Assembly: GCF_000314005.1 (NCBI RefSeq)
Contig: NZ_JH980292.1
Location: 4,190,121-4,254,120 of the forward strand
Length of the DNA stretch: 64,000 nt
Direction: 5' to 3'
DNA from: Spirulina subsalsa PCC 9445
GTDB taxonomy: Bacteria > Cyanobacteriota > Cyanobacteriia > Cyanobacteriales > Spirulinaceae
The notes under the pieces were generated by a model. The model was not told where the DNA came from. It saw nothing but the letters and a program-made list of their open reading frames with translations, and searched no databases. Below are positions 50,646-60,163 of this stretch, piece after piece (the stretch's first letter is position 1; the number at the start of each line of letters is the position of its first letter). A program made the translations under genes and the position numbers.

Positions 50646-53600
50646 TTAAAACCGCGACTCAAACTCCAACGAAGCCCGACCTTCCCCCGTTAGCCCCGTA
50701 GACCCCCGCAGCACAAAATTCTCATTAATCCGATAGCGCACATTAAAACGAGTCGGCTGTTCCGGTGGCGTGATATACTGCAACACCGACACCGAGAAAT
50801 TGCGGCCGATATCTTTCCCCAACTCCACCGCCACACCTAACGTTCCCGTCCGGCCCCGCTCCTCATCAATCACTTCCGCCGGGAAAATCCGAAACTCACT
50901 TAAACCAAACGCACTCTGTACCTCACTAAACACATCCCCCAACAGGGCATTACTCGCTAAATTCGCCAATCCCCCCACCAACGCCGTACTATCTCCCCCA
51001 GCCACCGCATTAATAAACCCACCCCCCAACAGCGCCACAATCTCCGTCTGGGAACGGTTAGGACTACTCGTGAGGGTCAGAATATCCCGCGAGGGCGCAG
51101 ATCCCGTGCTGGAGGAAGTGTCCAAACTGCGGGCTAATTCTTGGGCAGACCCTTGCACTTGAGCCGCGACGCGAATCGTGCGCACCGTCCCCACATCAAT
51201 AGGATTATCCACTACTTCCGAAGCATAGGGATCCGCCACATAACCCCGACGGTCTGCCTCTAAAATCGCCCCCACCAAGCGAATATCTAATTGAGGGTCT
51301 AAACCACTTTGGGGCGTAAAGCGGGCCGTGTTTTCATAGTTGCGATCTAACCGGAGTTGACTCGTAAACAAGTTAATCGTGCCTTGTTGCAATTCAATCA
51401 CCCCCTCTGGGGAAGGATTCAACAGATTGCCATTGGCCACTAAACTCCCTTGAGCAAAGAATTCTAACAAGGGTTGTTGTTGAATCACAAAATTATCCCC
51501 TAACGTTAAGCGCAAATTATTCAACTGGACTTGATTAATCGCCCCTTGACCATTGCCATTGCCCACACCGCCCCCAGTCGTCGCCGCCCCAAGGAGGTCA
51601 AGGCGACCATTGGCAACAGCAACATCCCCGGAAATTTGCGGTTCTAACACACTGCCCCCAATCACCAGATCCCCTTGCACTTCCCCAGTCAGCAACCCTT
51701 TCACATTAACCCCCAGTTTGCCGAGGGAGACAGTAAGAGATTCTTCCGAATCTGTGAGGGGAGTCGTTGTGGGCAGGATACCCCGGACGAAGATTTCCCC
51801 GCCCCCAAAATTACCGGAGAGGGATTCTACCGCGATATTGTCAAAATTAAACTGGATAATGCCGTTGAGGTCAGTGATAGAGTCTTGGAGGAATTCAGAG
51901 CTAATCACCCCATTTTCTAAAATGGCCAACCCTTGGGCATTGAGGCGGCTTAATTGTCCCGTTTCAGGGTCAATGGCTCCAGCAATTTTGAGGTCAACTT
52001 CCCCCTCCCCATCCTGCCAGACCAGTTGTTGACGGGTGACGATATTCAACAGTGCCAGGCCATCATCTTGGACTTTAGCCGTGATTTCAAGACTATTATC
52101 TTGGGGGGGGAGGGTTTCCGGGAGAGGCAGTTGATAGGGGATAACTCCCGCTAAAGTGAGGGGGGTTCCATCGGTACTTAGAACACTGCGACCAGAGAAT
52201 TGTAGGCGGGCGTTGCTGTAGTTAAAGCTGCCCGTGGCCTTAGAAATAGGGGTATCGTTGACACTGGCATTGAGTAGGTCAAGGCGACCCCTCGCTTGGG
52301 GATTGGCGCGAGTGCCGCCTAGGGTGGCGCTGGCGTTCAGGGTGCCATCAAAGCCAATGTCGGGGGGGAGGGGGAGGAATTCTTGCAGTTCAGCAATGGG
52401 GAGGTCGGTGATTTGTAGTTGACCAGAGATGGTTTCCCCCCCAAAGGCTCCACTAAAGGCAATTTCTCCCCCACCCAAGGCAATTTCTAGGGGCAAGACT
52501 CGCACCACCCCATTATTTAATTCTCCTTGGGCTACTACAGAGTCGAGATTATAGAAACCCCAGTACCAGCTTTCGCCGCTCAGGTCAAAATTCGCCTGAA
52601 TCCCTTCTAACCCCCCTTGGAGGGCACCAGAGGCGGTAAGGGTGCCGTTAAATTGCCCTTGAACTTCAGCAAGGGGGGGTAAGGGAACGGGGGGCTGATT
52701 GGCGGCTGCCTGTTGGTTTTGCAGGGCGATAATTTCCGAGAGACGGCGCAGTTGGTTGTAAACGGTGGTGTTCGGGTCGCCCACCCCCACCGTGTTCAGG
52801 TCAACAGCGCGGCCAAATTGGTCGGGGGGGGTTTGGAAGGTTTGGGCGAGGTTGGTCAGGTCTACGAGGTCAAAGAGGTTAAGGGTGGTGACGACATCCT
52901 GTAAATCCCCATTTTCCACCCCTAGGGCGGCTTGGAATTGGGGGTTAGGGCTTAAGGGGGTAACTTGGGCGTTGAGGTTGTAGGTGGTGGTTCCGTTGCG
53001 GAATTGTCCCTCTTCTAGGGCGAGGATGCCATTACGCCATTGGAGGGTTCCGGTGAACTGTTGCCCAGAGAGAGGGCCGAGGGTGGGTTGAGTAATGGCA
53101 AGATGACTCACTAGATCCCCCGTTGCCCAGTTGAGATTGACCTCCCCTGCTAAATCCCCACTTAAAGGCTGGGTGGCAACGGTGGGGGGCAGGAGATGGA
53201 GGGGGATGAGGGACTTGGCGAGGGCAAGGGGAAATTGTTCCACTTGGGCGGTGAGGAGATTCCCTGTAGTTTCACCTGTGGCGGCAATGGCATTAAGGCG
53301 GAGATCAAAGGTCGTGGGGAGGTAGCCAGGGCCTAACTCGGCATAGACTCTATCTTGTCGGGTTCCCTGTAAGTCCACCACGCCTCCCTGTCCGGCGATA
53401 ATACGCAGGGATCCGGCTAGGGTGGGGTCAAAGGCCAAATCATTCACGGCGAGGTTGTTTAAAGCCAAGCTGCCCTGAATTTGGGGTTGGTTGAGGGTGC
53501 CGGACAGTTGTCCGTTAAAACTGGCGGTTCCAGCGAGGGCGAGGAGTTCTGGGTCTAAGGCGGCGATTTCTTGGGGAATCCGGTTGAGGGGCAGATGATT

Positions 53601-56600
53601 CAACGCCAGGGCGAGATTAAACTGTTGGACTACATTGGGGCTAAAGTCCCCTCGTTGTAGGGCCTGCCCATCCAGATTAACTGTCCCTTGGGCGGTCAAC
53701 TGTTGGCCGGCCTGGACTTGTTGCAGATTTAACTGTTGCCCATCCCAAGCGAATTGGGCGTTGAGGGGGTCGGTGATCAGGGAAACCCCTTGACTCAGGC
53801 GGATCTGCCCGGTGGCTTGGGTGTTGCCCACTTGGAAATCGGCCACCCTAGCCCCAACGGTCAATTCTCCCCCTAAACTCCCCCGCAGTTGGGGCGTAAT
53901 CCTCCCCAGTTGTACCCCTTGGGGCAGGAGTTGGGCGGTCAGGTTGCCCCCACTCAGTTGGATCTGGTTGGCCTGTACCTGTCCCCCAGCTACGCCTAAA
54001 CGGGCTGAACCGGATGCACGAATTGCGCCCAATGTCAAGTCCCTTAAATTTCCGGCTACATCTAGGGAGGCGCTGGCGGTTTCCAGCCATTCTGGGGAGA
54101 GTTGGGGAGTGAGGCGATGGGGTTGGACGGCCGCCAGATTAACTTGTCCTTGCCAGTTTCCTTGGTTGAGTTGGAAACGGGCGGCCACCTGTCCCCCTCC
54201 CACCTGTTGCACGGTGGCGCTCCCTTGGGCGTTCCAACTCTGGGCATCGGTTAGGGTGTTTAGGTTGGCGCGCAGTTGGGCGCTGCCTGATGCTACACCC
54301 AATTGGGAGGGGTTGAGCGCCCGGGGGAGATTTTGACTCACGGCTGCGAGGGTAACTCCGGTCGCTTGAACATCGGCGGTGAGGGTTTGCCCGGTGAGGG
54401 TGAGGCGCGAGGTGCTAACTCGTCCCCCTCCGACACCAACTCCCATGTTTCCGGTGGCTTGGAGGTTTTCTAAGGTGAGGAGTGGGGAATCAGGTTGAGT
54501 CCCTATCTCTAACTGGCTGGAGACTTCTAACTCCCCATCTAGGGTTCCCAAGGGGGGTAAGGCGAGGTTAGGGGGGAGGAGGTGGGGGGTGATGCGTCCC
54601 ACTTGTACGCCTTGGGAACGGAGGGTAGTGCGGAGTTGATTGTTGCGGAAGGTGAGGCCTTGGGCTTGCAGGGTTCCCCCGGCTAGGTTTAGGCTGGCTT
54701 GTCCTTGGGCGGTGAGGGTGTCGGGGGTAAAGGATTCAAGGGAGCCAGTGAGTTGGAGGTTAGCGCTGGCGGTGCCGGTAATGACCTTGTTCCGGATTCC
54801 CTGTTCCCTGTTCCCCGTTCCCTGTTCCCTGTTGTGCAGATTAATATTACTCGCCCGTAAGTTAGTTTGCCAGCGCCCTTGGGAGACTTGAAGGGCTGTG
54901 AGTTGGGCAGTCCCTCCACTTAGGCTGAGGTTGGCGCTGCCCTGTACTTCCAGACGATTGAGGGCGAATTGTTGCAGGGGGCCGGCTACTTGTAACTGGG
55001 CGTTGGCGGCTCCGATTTGGCCTTGAGCGAAGTCAGGGAGGGGCAATAAGTCTCCTAAGCGGACTCCTTGGGCTTGTACAACGCCCTGCCAGCGTTGATC
55101 TTCTATCTGTAGGTCGCGGACGGTCACTTGTCCCCCTCCTAGGAGGGTGTTACTGGTCACCGTTGCCCGCAAATTTTGCCAGTTATCAAGGGGGATGAGG
55201 GCTTGGGCTTGAACTTCAAGGGATTCTAGGGGGAGGGGAAGGTTTAAATTGTAGAGACGGGCGAGGCGCTGGCCGGGTAAATCAACCCCGGACAACTGCA
55301 CTAAGGCGGTGTTGGGTTCTCCCCAGTTCACAGTTCCCGTTCCGGTGATTTTACCCCCTAATGTGGGGACAATTTCTAAGCGTTCAAGCTGGCCTCGTTC
55401 TTCGCCTAAGTTTAGGGTGACATCGGCTTGGGCGAGAACTCGCACCCGGTCGATGGTGAGGCCGCAAAAGGTGGCGGAGGATAGTTTATTCCCTGTGGGG
55501 CAGGTTTGACGGACGCTGGCGGTAATGACTCCTTGATTAAATGGGCCGGTGAGTTGTCCTTCTAGTTCTAGGGTGCCAGTTAGGGTAAAGTCTGGGGGGG
55601 TGAGTTCAAAGGTTTGGAAGAAGTTGGGGACGGTGAGGGCGGGGATTTTGCCGTGGAGGTCAAAGCCGGATTGAGGGGAGATGGATCCCCCTAGGATGGC
55701 CTCAATTTCCCCTAGGGCGGCCTCAAAGTCTTCTAATTCGGCTCGATTTCCCTGTAAACGGATCTGGCCTTGAGCGACGGTGAGATGGGGCTTTAAATCG
55801 TCGAGGAGGAGGGTTAGGTTATCAAGGGTTAATAAACCATTGAGTTGAGGTAAACTGTCTAGATTAAAGGGATCTCCGGCAATCTCGACGGTGAAGTTAC
55901 CCCCGACTTGTCCGGTTTCGACTTGTAGGGGTAATTGGGCGAGAAAGGATTGTTGGAGGGCGGAAAGTGCGATCGCCTGTAACCGCACATTTCCCTTCCC
56001 CCGCACTTGGGGACTGCGAAACTCCCTAAGATTCTCTAACTCCGCTTGCAGGGCAAAACTCCCCCCCGTTAACACATCCCCAGCCAACTCTCCCCGCGCT
56101 GTGTTGTACTCCTCCCCGAGGTGAATATCCCCCTCCCGCACTCTCACCGCAAAGGGCGGATTTAACTCACCTTGGGGAGAACGGGCGGCCACCGTTGCGG
56201 TAGCCTCTCGTAAGCGAATCCGTTCCACCCGAACTAGGGCCTTTGTGTCCTCCTCCCGTTGGGGAAACTCCGGCAAATTGAGCCATTTTCCCGTCTCATC
56301 CTGCTCTAAATAAACCTGCGCCCCTTCCAAACTCACATCTAAAACAATCTGACGCGCTGCCAACATCCCCACAGGATTAAAGCGCACCGTGACCCGTTCC
56401 ACCGTCGCAAAATCTGCATCTCCTGCTGTGGCGGGGATTTGGGTTTCCCCAAAACGGAGATGAACGGGAGAAAAACCCTGAACATTGCCCAATTCTAGGG
56501 GGCGTTCCAGGGTTTCCGTCAACTGTGCCATCACAAAGGGCCGTAACAGTTGTTGTAGGAGAAGCCAAATCACCGGGAGACTCGCCCCCGCCCCCACCAA

Positions 56601-56693
56601 CAGCACGACACCCAAGGCCATCCCTAAGCGGCGAAACCGTCTGGAGCCTGCCTGAGATTCTGGAGTTGGTTCAGAGTTGGGAAATTGCGTCAT
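50646..56693 (-). CDS. tamB: TamB-like outer-membrane biogenesis / lipid-transfer protein
   Basis: The 2015-residue protein has one N-terminal membrane helix (residues ~24-48, LGVVLLVGAGASLPVIWLLL) and a very long run of beta-strand repeats (~85-1650) rich in Gly, Gln, Leu and Thr, as in AsmA/TamB bridges. It ends with the TamB/DUF490 domain (~1650-2015) with GEIFVRGILP, GTINLFTSQLRLDR, FRIFPAEVIDEERGRTG and a terminal strand EFESRF ending in Phe, as in outer-membrane-contacting proteins. It should span the periplasm and help deliver phospholipid or outer-membrane proteins. At residues ~620-635 the peptide NREQGTGNREQG is encoded by a dispersed gggaacaggg repeat inserted in frame. Confidence 0.92.
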   Translation of the reverse strand: MTQFPNSEPTPESQAGSRRFRRLGMALGVVLLVGAGASLPVIWLLLQQLLRPFVMAQLTETLERPLELGNVQGFSPVHLRFGETQIPATAGDADFATVERVTVRFNPVGMLAARQIVLDVSLEGAQVYLEQDETGKWLNLPEFPQREEDTKALVRVERIRLREATATVAARSPQGELNPPFAVRVREGDIHLGEEYNTARGELAGDVLTGGSFALQAELENLREFRSPQVRGKGNVRLQAIALSALQQSFLAQLPLQVETGQVGGNFTVEIAGDPFNLDSLPQLNGLLTLDNLTLLLDDLKPHLTVAQGQIRLQGNRAELEDFEAALGEIEAILGGSISPQSGFDLHGKIPALTVPNFFQTFELTPPDFTLTGTLELEGQLTGPFNQGVITASVRQTCPTGNKLSSATFCGLTIDRVRVLAQADVTLNLGEERGQLERLEIVPTLGGKITGTGTVNWGEPNTALVQLSGVDLPGQRLARLYNLNLPLPLESLEVQAQALIPLDNWQNLRATVTSNTLLGGGQVTVRDLQIEDQRWQGVVQAQGVRLGDLLPLPDFAQGQIGAANAQLQVAGPLQQFALNRLEVQGSANLSLSGGTAQLTALQVSQGRWQTNLRASNINLHNREQGTGNREQGIRNKVITGTASANLQLTGSLESFTPDTLTAQGQASLNLAGGTLQAQGLTFRNNQLRTTLRSQGVQVGRITPHLLPPNLALPPLGTLDGELEVSSQLEIGTQPDSPLLTLENLQATGNMGVGVGGGRVSTSRLTLTGQTLTADVQATGVTLAAVSQNLPRALNPSQLGVASGSAQLRANLNTLTDAQSWNAQGSATVQQVGGGQVAARFQLNQGNWQGQVNLAAVQPHRLTPQLSPEWLETASASLDVAGNLRDLTLGAIRASGSARLGVAGGQVQANQIQLSGGNLTAQLLPQGVQLGRITPQLRGSLGGELTVGARVADFQVGNTQATGQIRLSQGVSLITDPLNAQFAWDGQQLNLQQVQAGQQLTAQGTVNLDGQALQRGDFSPNVVQQFNLALALNHLPLNRIPQEIAALDPELLALAGTASFNGQLSGTLNQPQIQGSLALNNLAVNDLAFDPTLAGSLRIIAGQGGVVDLQGTRQDRVYAELGPGYLPTTFDLRLNAIAATGETTGNLLTAQVEQFPLALAKSLIPLHLLPPTVATQPLSGDLAGEVNLNWATGDLVSHLAITQPTLGPLSGQQFTGTLQWRNGILALEEGQFRNGTTTYNLNAQVTPLSPNPQFQAALGVENGDLQDVVTTLNLFDLVDLTNLAQTFQTPPDQFGRAVDLNTVGVGDPNTTVYNQLRRLSEIIALQNQQAAANQPPVPLPPLAEVQGQFNGTLTASGALQGGLEGIQANFDLSGESWYWGFYNLDSVVAQGELNNGVVRVLPLEIALGGGEIAFSGAFGGETISGQLQITDLPIAELQEFLPLPPDIGFDGTLNASATLGGTRANPQARGRLDLLNASVNDTPISKATGSFNYSNARLQFSGRSVLSTDGTPLTLAGVIPYQLPLPETLPPQDNSLEITAKVQDDGLALLNIVTRQQLVWQDGEGEVDLKIAGAIDPETGQLSRLNAQGLAILENGVISSEFLQDSITDLNGIIQFNFDNIAVESLSGNFGGGEIFVRGILPTTTPLTDSEESLTVSLGKLGVNVKGLLTGEVQGDLVIGGSVLEPQISGDVAVANGRLDLLGAATTGGGVGNGNGQGAINQVQLNNLRLTLGDNFVIQQQPLLEFFAQGSLVANGNLLNPSPEGVIELQQGTINLFTSQLRLDRNYENTARFTPQSGLDPQLDIRLVGAILEADRRGYVADPYASEVVDNPIDVGTVRTIRVAAQVQGSAQELARSLDTSSSTGSAPSRDILTLTSSPNRSQTEIVALLGGGFINAVAGGDSTALVGGLANLASNALLGDVFSEVQSAFGLSEFRIFPAEVIDEERGRTGTLGVAVELGKDIGRNFSVSVLQYITPPEQPTRFNVRYRINENFVLRGSTGLTGEGRASLEFESRF
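54783..54838. repeat. In-frame gggaacaggg repeat inside tamB
   Basis: The plus strand reads gttccctgttccccgttccc and neighbours, the reverse of the gggaacaggg repeat found in noncoding DNA at 25869-25890 and 48232-48246. Inside tamB it keeps the frame and gives N-R-E-Q-G-T-G-N-R-E-Q-G. Flanking codons (HN, IRNKVITG) return to the normal beta-repeat pattern. Confidence 0.7.
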
Positions 56694-56769
56694 GATTTTA
56701 GCCTCGCCTCATACCAGCCATATTCTATGATTACACTAGGGCTTCTATTCGTTAATCTGCACCGTCTTG

Positions 56770-57477
56770 ATGAGTCTTTCCTTACCCTTAAACGAAATTC
56801 ACCTCTGGCAAGTTTCCTTACTTCATCCCCCCTTCCCCCTGCCTCAACTGATTTCCCTGCTTTCCCCCGACGAACAAGCTAGAGCGACTCGTTATGCTTT
56901 GGAGCGCGATCGCGTCTCTTTCCAAATCAGTCGCGGCTGTTTGCGTCTCCTCCTCGCCCACTACCTCGCCACCTCCCCCCACCGTCTCCAGTTTAGCTAC
57001 ACCCCCAACGGTAAACCTAGTTTGACTGATTTTTCCCTTTCCTTCAACCTTTCCCACTCCCACCAGTTAGCCCTGTACAGTATCACACCCCGCTATCCCA
57101 TTGGTGTAGACCTAGAACATTTGCGCCCCATTGCCAACGTTGTCCAACTGGCGCAACGCTTCTTTACCCCCCGCGAGGCCGCCCAAATTGCCGCCCTAGA
57201 GGGAACCCTGGCCGAAACGGCCTTTTTCCAAGCTTGGACGCGCAAAGAGGCCTATTTAAAGGCAACGGGGGAGGGGATTAAAGGCTTAAAGCAGGTTGAA
57301 GTGTCTTGTTTACCGGATGCCCCTGTGGAAATCCTGCACCTTGCCCATTCTAGCGAAACCCCGGCCGATTGGTCCCTCTATCATCTGACTCCGGCCCCGG
57401 ATTATATCGGGGCCTTAGCGGTGGGGAGTCGGGATGTGGTGTTGCGCTGCTGGGGGGATTGGGAGACGTTGAGATGA
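56770..57477 (+). CDS. 4'-phosphopantetheinyl transferase (Sfp/HetI type)
   Basis: The enzyme moves phosphopantetheine from CoA to a carrier-protein Ser, activating fatty-acid, polyketide or peptide synthases. The ~235-residue size matches Sfp/HetI rather than AcpS. Motifs: ERDRVSFQISRGCLRLLLAHYL, FSYTPNGKPSLTDFSLSFNLSHS, IGVDLEHLRPI (Mg2+ Asp/Glu) and AWTRKEAYLKATGEGI. All P1-P3 motifs are present. It is divergent from tamB across ~76 bp. The alpha-oxoamine synthase at 58544 is on the other strand; whether the PPTase serves a pathway with it is unknown. Confidence 0.93.
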   Translation: MSLSLPLNEIHLWQVSLLHPPFPLPQLISLLSPDEQARATRYALERDRVSFQISRGCLRLLLAHYLATSPHRLQFSYTPNGKPSLTDFSLSFNLSHSHQLALYSITPRYPIGVDLEHLRPIANVVQLAQRFFTPREAAQIAALEGTLAETAFFQAWTRKEAYLKATGEGIKGLKQVEVSCLPDAPVEILHLAHSSETPADWSLYHLTPAPDYIGALAVGSRDVVLRCWGDWETLR

Positions 57478-57498
57478 TGCAGCACAAAAAAGGGCGGT

Positions 57499-58302
57499 TT
57501 AATCGGGGTCTATGCCTAGGCGTTTCAACTGTTCAGCGAGACGTTGCGATCGCACTTTTTCCGCCGTCAGTTCCTCCTCTACCCGCCGCGCCCGTTGTTC
57601 GGACTCTTCCGCCTGTCGCTGTGCTGCTTCTGCTTGCTGCTGTGCTGCTTCTGCTTGCTGCTGTGCTGCTTCTGCCTGTCGCTGTGCTGCTTCTGCTTGC
57701 TGCTGTGCTGCTTCTGCTTGTTGTTGTGCCGCCTCTGCTTGTTCGTGTAACTCTACAGAAGTCAAAAACTGACGACCATCCCGATAATATAACTCTAACC
57801 CCGTAGGTGGACATTCAAAGCGAATCTGGAGACGAGGACTCACCCAGCCATCCATTTCCTCAATCATCTCTAACCCCCCCTCCCCGCGCAACCATCCCGC
57901 TAAATCCAAACGGTCTGGGTCATAGATATAATATTCTTCCACCCCGTAACGGTCATAAAACATTAGTTTGCGATTCATTTCCGCTAAACGATTCCCCGGA
58001 GACAGAATTTCAAACACCACCTGGGGGGCAATATTATCCTCCTCCCACTGTCGATAAGACCCTCTATGACCTTTCGGCCGTCCGATGGCTACCATGGCAT
58101 CGGGCGCTTGACGAGTTTTATTGTCCCCTTCCACCGGATACCAGAGTAAATCCCCCGCCACAAACACATCAGGACGATGGGCGAACAAAATTTCTAAGTT
58201 CTCTTTAATGACTACAATCCATTGGAATTGCTGGGTATTCTCGGCCATCGGTTGTCCATCACTGTCGGGATAGATTACGGTTTGGGAAAGTTGTTGAACC
58301 AT
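57499..58302 (-). CDS. Uma2-family protein with a long heptad-repeat tail
   Basis: The 267-residue protein is a fourth Uma2 member, more distant from the 44-46 kb trio: YPDSDGQPMAENTQQFQWIV, VFVAGDLLWYPVEGD, APDAMVAIGRPKGHRGSYRQWEEDN, QVVFEILSPGNR and the catalytic-Lys region MNRKLMFYDRYGVEEYYIYDP. After ~195 it has seven or so 7-residue units of the type AEAAQQQ/AEAAQRQ, a continuous coiled coil from a 21-bp repeat, then KLRQ-like LKRLGIDPD. That last LGIDP is shared with the trio, so the architecture (nuclease, variable heptads, LGIDP) is a constant. Confidence 0.9.
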   Translation of the reverse strand: MVQQLSQTVIYPDSDGQPMAENTQQFQWIVVIKENLEILFAHRPDVFVAGDLLWYPVEGDNKTRQAPDAMVAIGRPKGHRGSYRQWEEDNIAPQVVFEILSPGNRLAEMNRKLMFYDRYGVEEYYIYDPDRLDLAGWLRGEGGLEMIEEMDGWVSPRLQIRFECPPTGLELYYRDGRQFLTSVELHEQAEAAQQQAEAAQQQAEAAQRQAEAAQQQAEAAQQQAEAAQRQAEESEQRARRVEEELTAEKVRSQRLAEQLKRLGIDPD

Positions 58303-58543
58303 AGTGATTTGCTCATCTGAGTTGGGCTAATCTCTGACGCTTTTTTATAGTATAGCAGTTCTATTTAAGGCCTACTAAATCAGTCTGTTAGTCAGGAATA
58401 GGGAGTCGGGAAAATGTGGTTATGTCCAATGACGAATAGCCCATATATAGAGTTTAATAAATTAGAAAACGCTATATATGGGACTTGACAAAATGTACAC
58501 AAGCCCAACTTGTTCAGATTGGGCGATGAGATCCGACACAGGT

Positions 58544-59836
58544 TTAGGCGCTAATGGTAGCTGTGACCGGAGTAGAATAAAGAGCGGCGCGAGTTTGTAC
58601 CATGGCACTCACCAGTTGATCCATTTCCTCCTGAGTGTGGAGGGCGTTGGCGGTGATGCGGAGGCGAGGTTTGGCGATGTACCAAATGGGAGATACCCAA
58701 ATCCCATGTACTTCCATTAGGTGATCGGCGAAGGTTTTCGGGTCATATTCCGGGGGTAAAATCACCGGGATAACATTAGTTTCTCCAATCGCGTTGAACT
58801 CGTGTTCAATTAAACGAGAACGTAAATAACGGGTGTTGGCTTGGAGTTTTTGCACCAGTTCCGGATGGCTGCGCACTTGGCGAATACTTTCGAGGGCGGC
58901 CGCGGTGGTGGGGGCAGGGAGGGAAATGGTGCCGATGGAGGTAGGGGAAACGTCGAGGAGGTCTACTAATTCTTTGACGTGGGTACTAATAGCGGCCCCG
59001 GCTGAGGCGGCAAATTTAGAGAAGGTGGTCATGATGAGGGGATTAATCCCTTGGTCAATGACGGACTGGGTGGAGATGCCGAAGTGGTCATAAATCCCGC
59101 CCCCCTTCGCCCCCAGTGCGCCACTGGCGTGGGCTTCGTCCATGACTAAAACACTATCAGGATATTGGGAAAGAACCTCAATCATGTCCGGTAGGGGGGC
59201 AATGTCGCCGTCCATGGAGAATACAGCATCGGAGACAACTAAAATGCGATCGCCTGCTTTGGCATAACGGCGCAGTTTCCGGGCGAGGTCGTCCGCATCA
59301 CAATGACGATAGGGTTTCACTCGCACCGGAGGACTATAACTAAAAACCTTACCGGAACGATTATCTGCATTAACCACCGCCGAAACAATACAGCCATGAT
59401 TTAAAACATCGGTCATAATTAAGGTTTCCCGGGTATGCTGAAACCCCGGAACCGGAATCGCTAAGTGGCAAAAGGCATCCATTAAGGCCTGCATCGCCAT
59501 CCAAGCGTTGAGGAATAGCTGAGTATGGGGAAGATGTTTAAAGGCTGAAATCTCCTGTTCTAGCTGACGGTGGAGGTCAATGCGACCACTCAGAACGGAG
59601 CAGGAACTATTCGATGTGCCATACTGAAGAACGGCATCAATGGCAGCCTGTTTGACTTGGGGATTCTGCACTAAACCTAGTACATCATTAGTGCAAAAAG
59701 TTAAAACTGTTTGCCGCTCACCTGTTTTAGGATCTTCGATTTCGACAAAATTATTCTGCTTTTGATGACAGATGTATTTGTCAGGATAAAGACCGTGTTC
59801 ATACATTCCCTGGGTGTATTTTTGGACGACTTGCAC
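58544..59836 (-). CDS. Alpha-oxoamine synthase family (BioF/KBL/CqsA-like)
   Basis: A PLP enzyme that condenses an amino acid with an acyl-CoA or acyl-ACP. The 430-residue protein starts at a GTG (AAGGAG ~6 nt upstream) and has TFCTNDVLGLVQNPQV, SSCSVLSGRIDLHRQLEQEI, DAVFSMDGDIAPLPDM, VMDEAHASGALG (Asp233, His236) and the PLP Lys274 in TTFSKFAASAGA. Homologues have TFSKALGSxGG; here the Ala-Leu-Gly is Phe-Ala-Ala. BioF, CqsA and serine palmitoyltransferase share this layout; the N-terminal MQVVQKYTQGMYEHG helix is more like 2-amino-3-ketobutyrate or secondary-metabolite members. No biotin genes are near. Substrate unknown. Confidence 0.85.
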   Translation of the reverse strand: MQVVQKYTQGMYEHGLYPDKYICHQKQNNFVEIEDPKTGERQTVLTFCTNDVLGLVQNPQVKQAAIDAVLQYGTSNSSCSVLSGRIDLHRQLEQEISAFKHLPHTQLFLNAWMAMQALMDAFCHLAIPVPGFQHTRETLIMTDVLNHGCIVSAVVNADNRSGKVFSYSPPVRVKPYRHCDADDLARKLRRYAKAGDRILVVSDAVFSMDGDIAPLPDMIEVLSQYPDSVLVMDEAHASGALGAKGGGIYDHFGISTQSVIDQGINPLIMTTFSKFAASAGAAISTHVKELVDLLDVSPTSIGTISLPAPTTAAALESIRQVRSHPELVQKLQANTRYLRSRLIEHEFNAIGETNVIPVILPPEYDPKTFADHLMEVHGIWVSPIWYIAKPRLRITANALHTQEEMDQLVSAMVQTRAALYSTPVTATISA

Positions 59837-60163
59837 CGTTCACTCCTTCACATTATTTAGTGGTTTAGTATATCGAAGTCAGTTAGCCCTGTGTACAAGT
59901 TGAGATAAGGGGGATCAGACTCCGGGGGGAGTCGGTTTACTCTACACTCTCGGCTAATGACGTGGCTGGGGGGTTAGAGTTTCAGGTCGATTCCATTTAA
60001 AAAACAATTGATGGCTATTTGAGCTAGCATCATACCAAACTTCTTTAATTTTTATGAAGCTTTCCCCTTTTACCGTCTGCTTGAGTCTTTAGCCAAGGCG
60101 GGGAGAACAATGGCACAATAACCAATAAATTCGGTTTCGTTGCATGAGGAGTGCAGAAGCATC
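59837..60163. other. Divergent intergenic region, oxoamine synthase / hydroxylase
   Basis: About 325 bases hold the promoters of both divergent genes. A 16-nt hairpin GACTCCggggGGAGTC is at 59918-59933. No repeat family or RNA gene is seen. GAGGAG at 60146-60151 lies 12 nt before ATG 60164, a rather long spacing. Confidence 0.5.
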
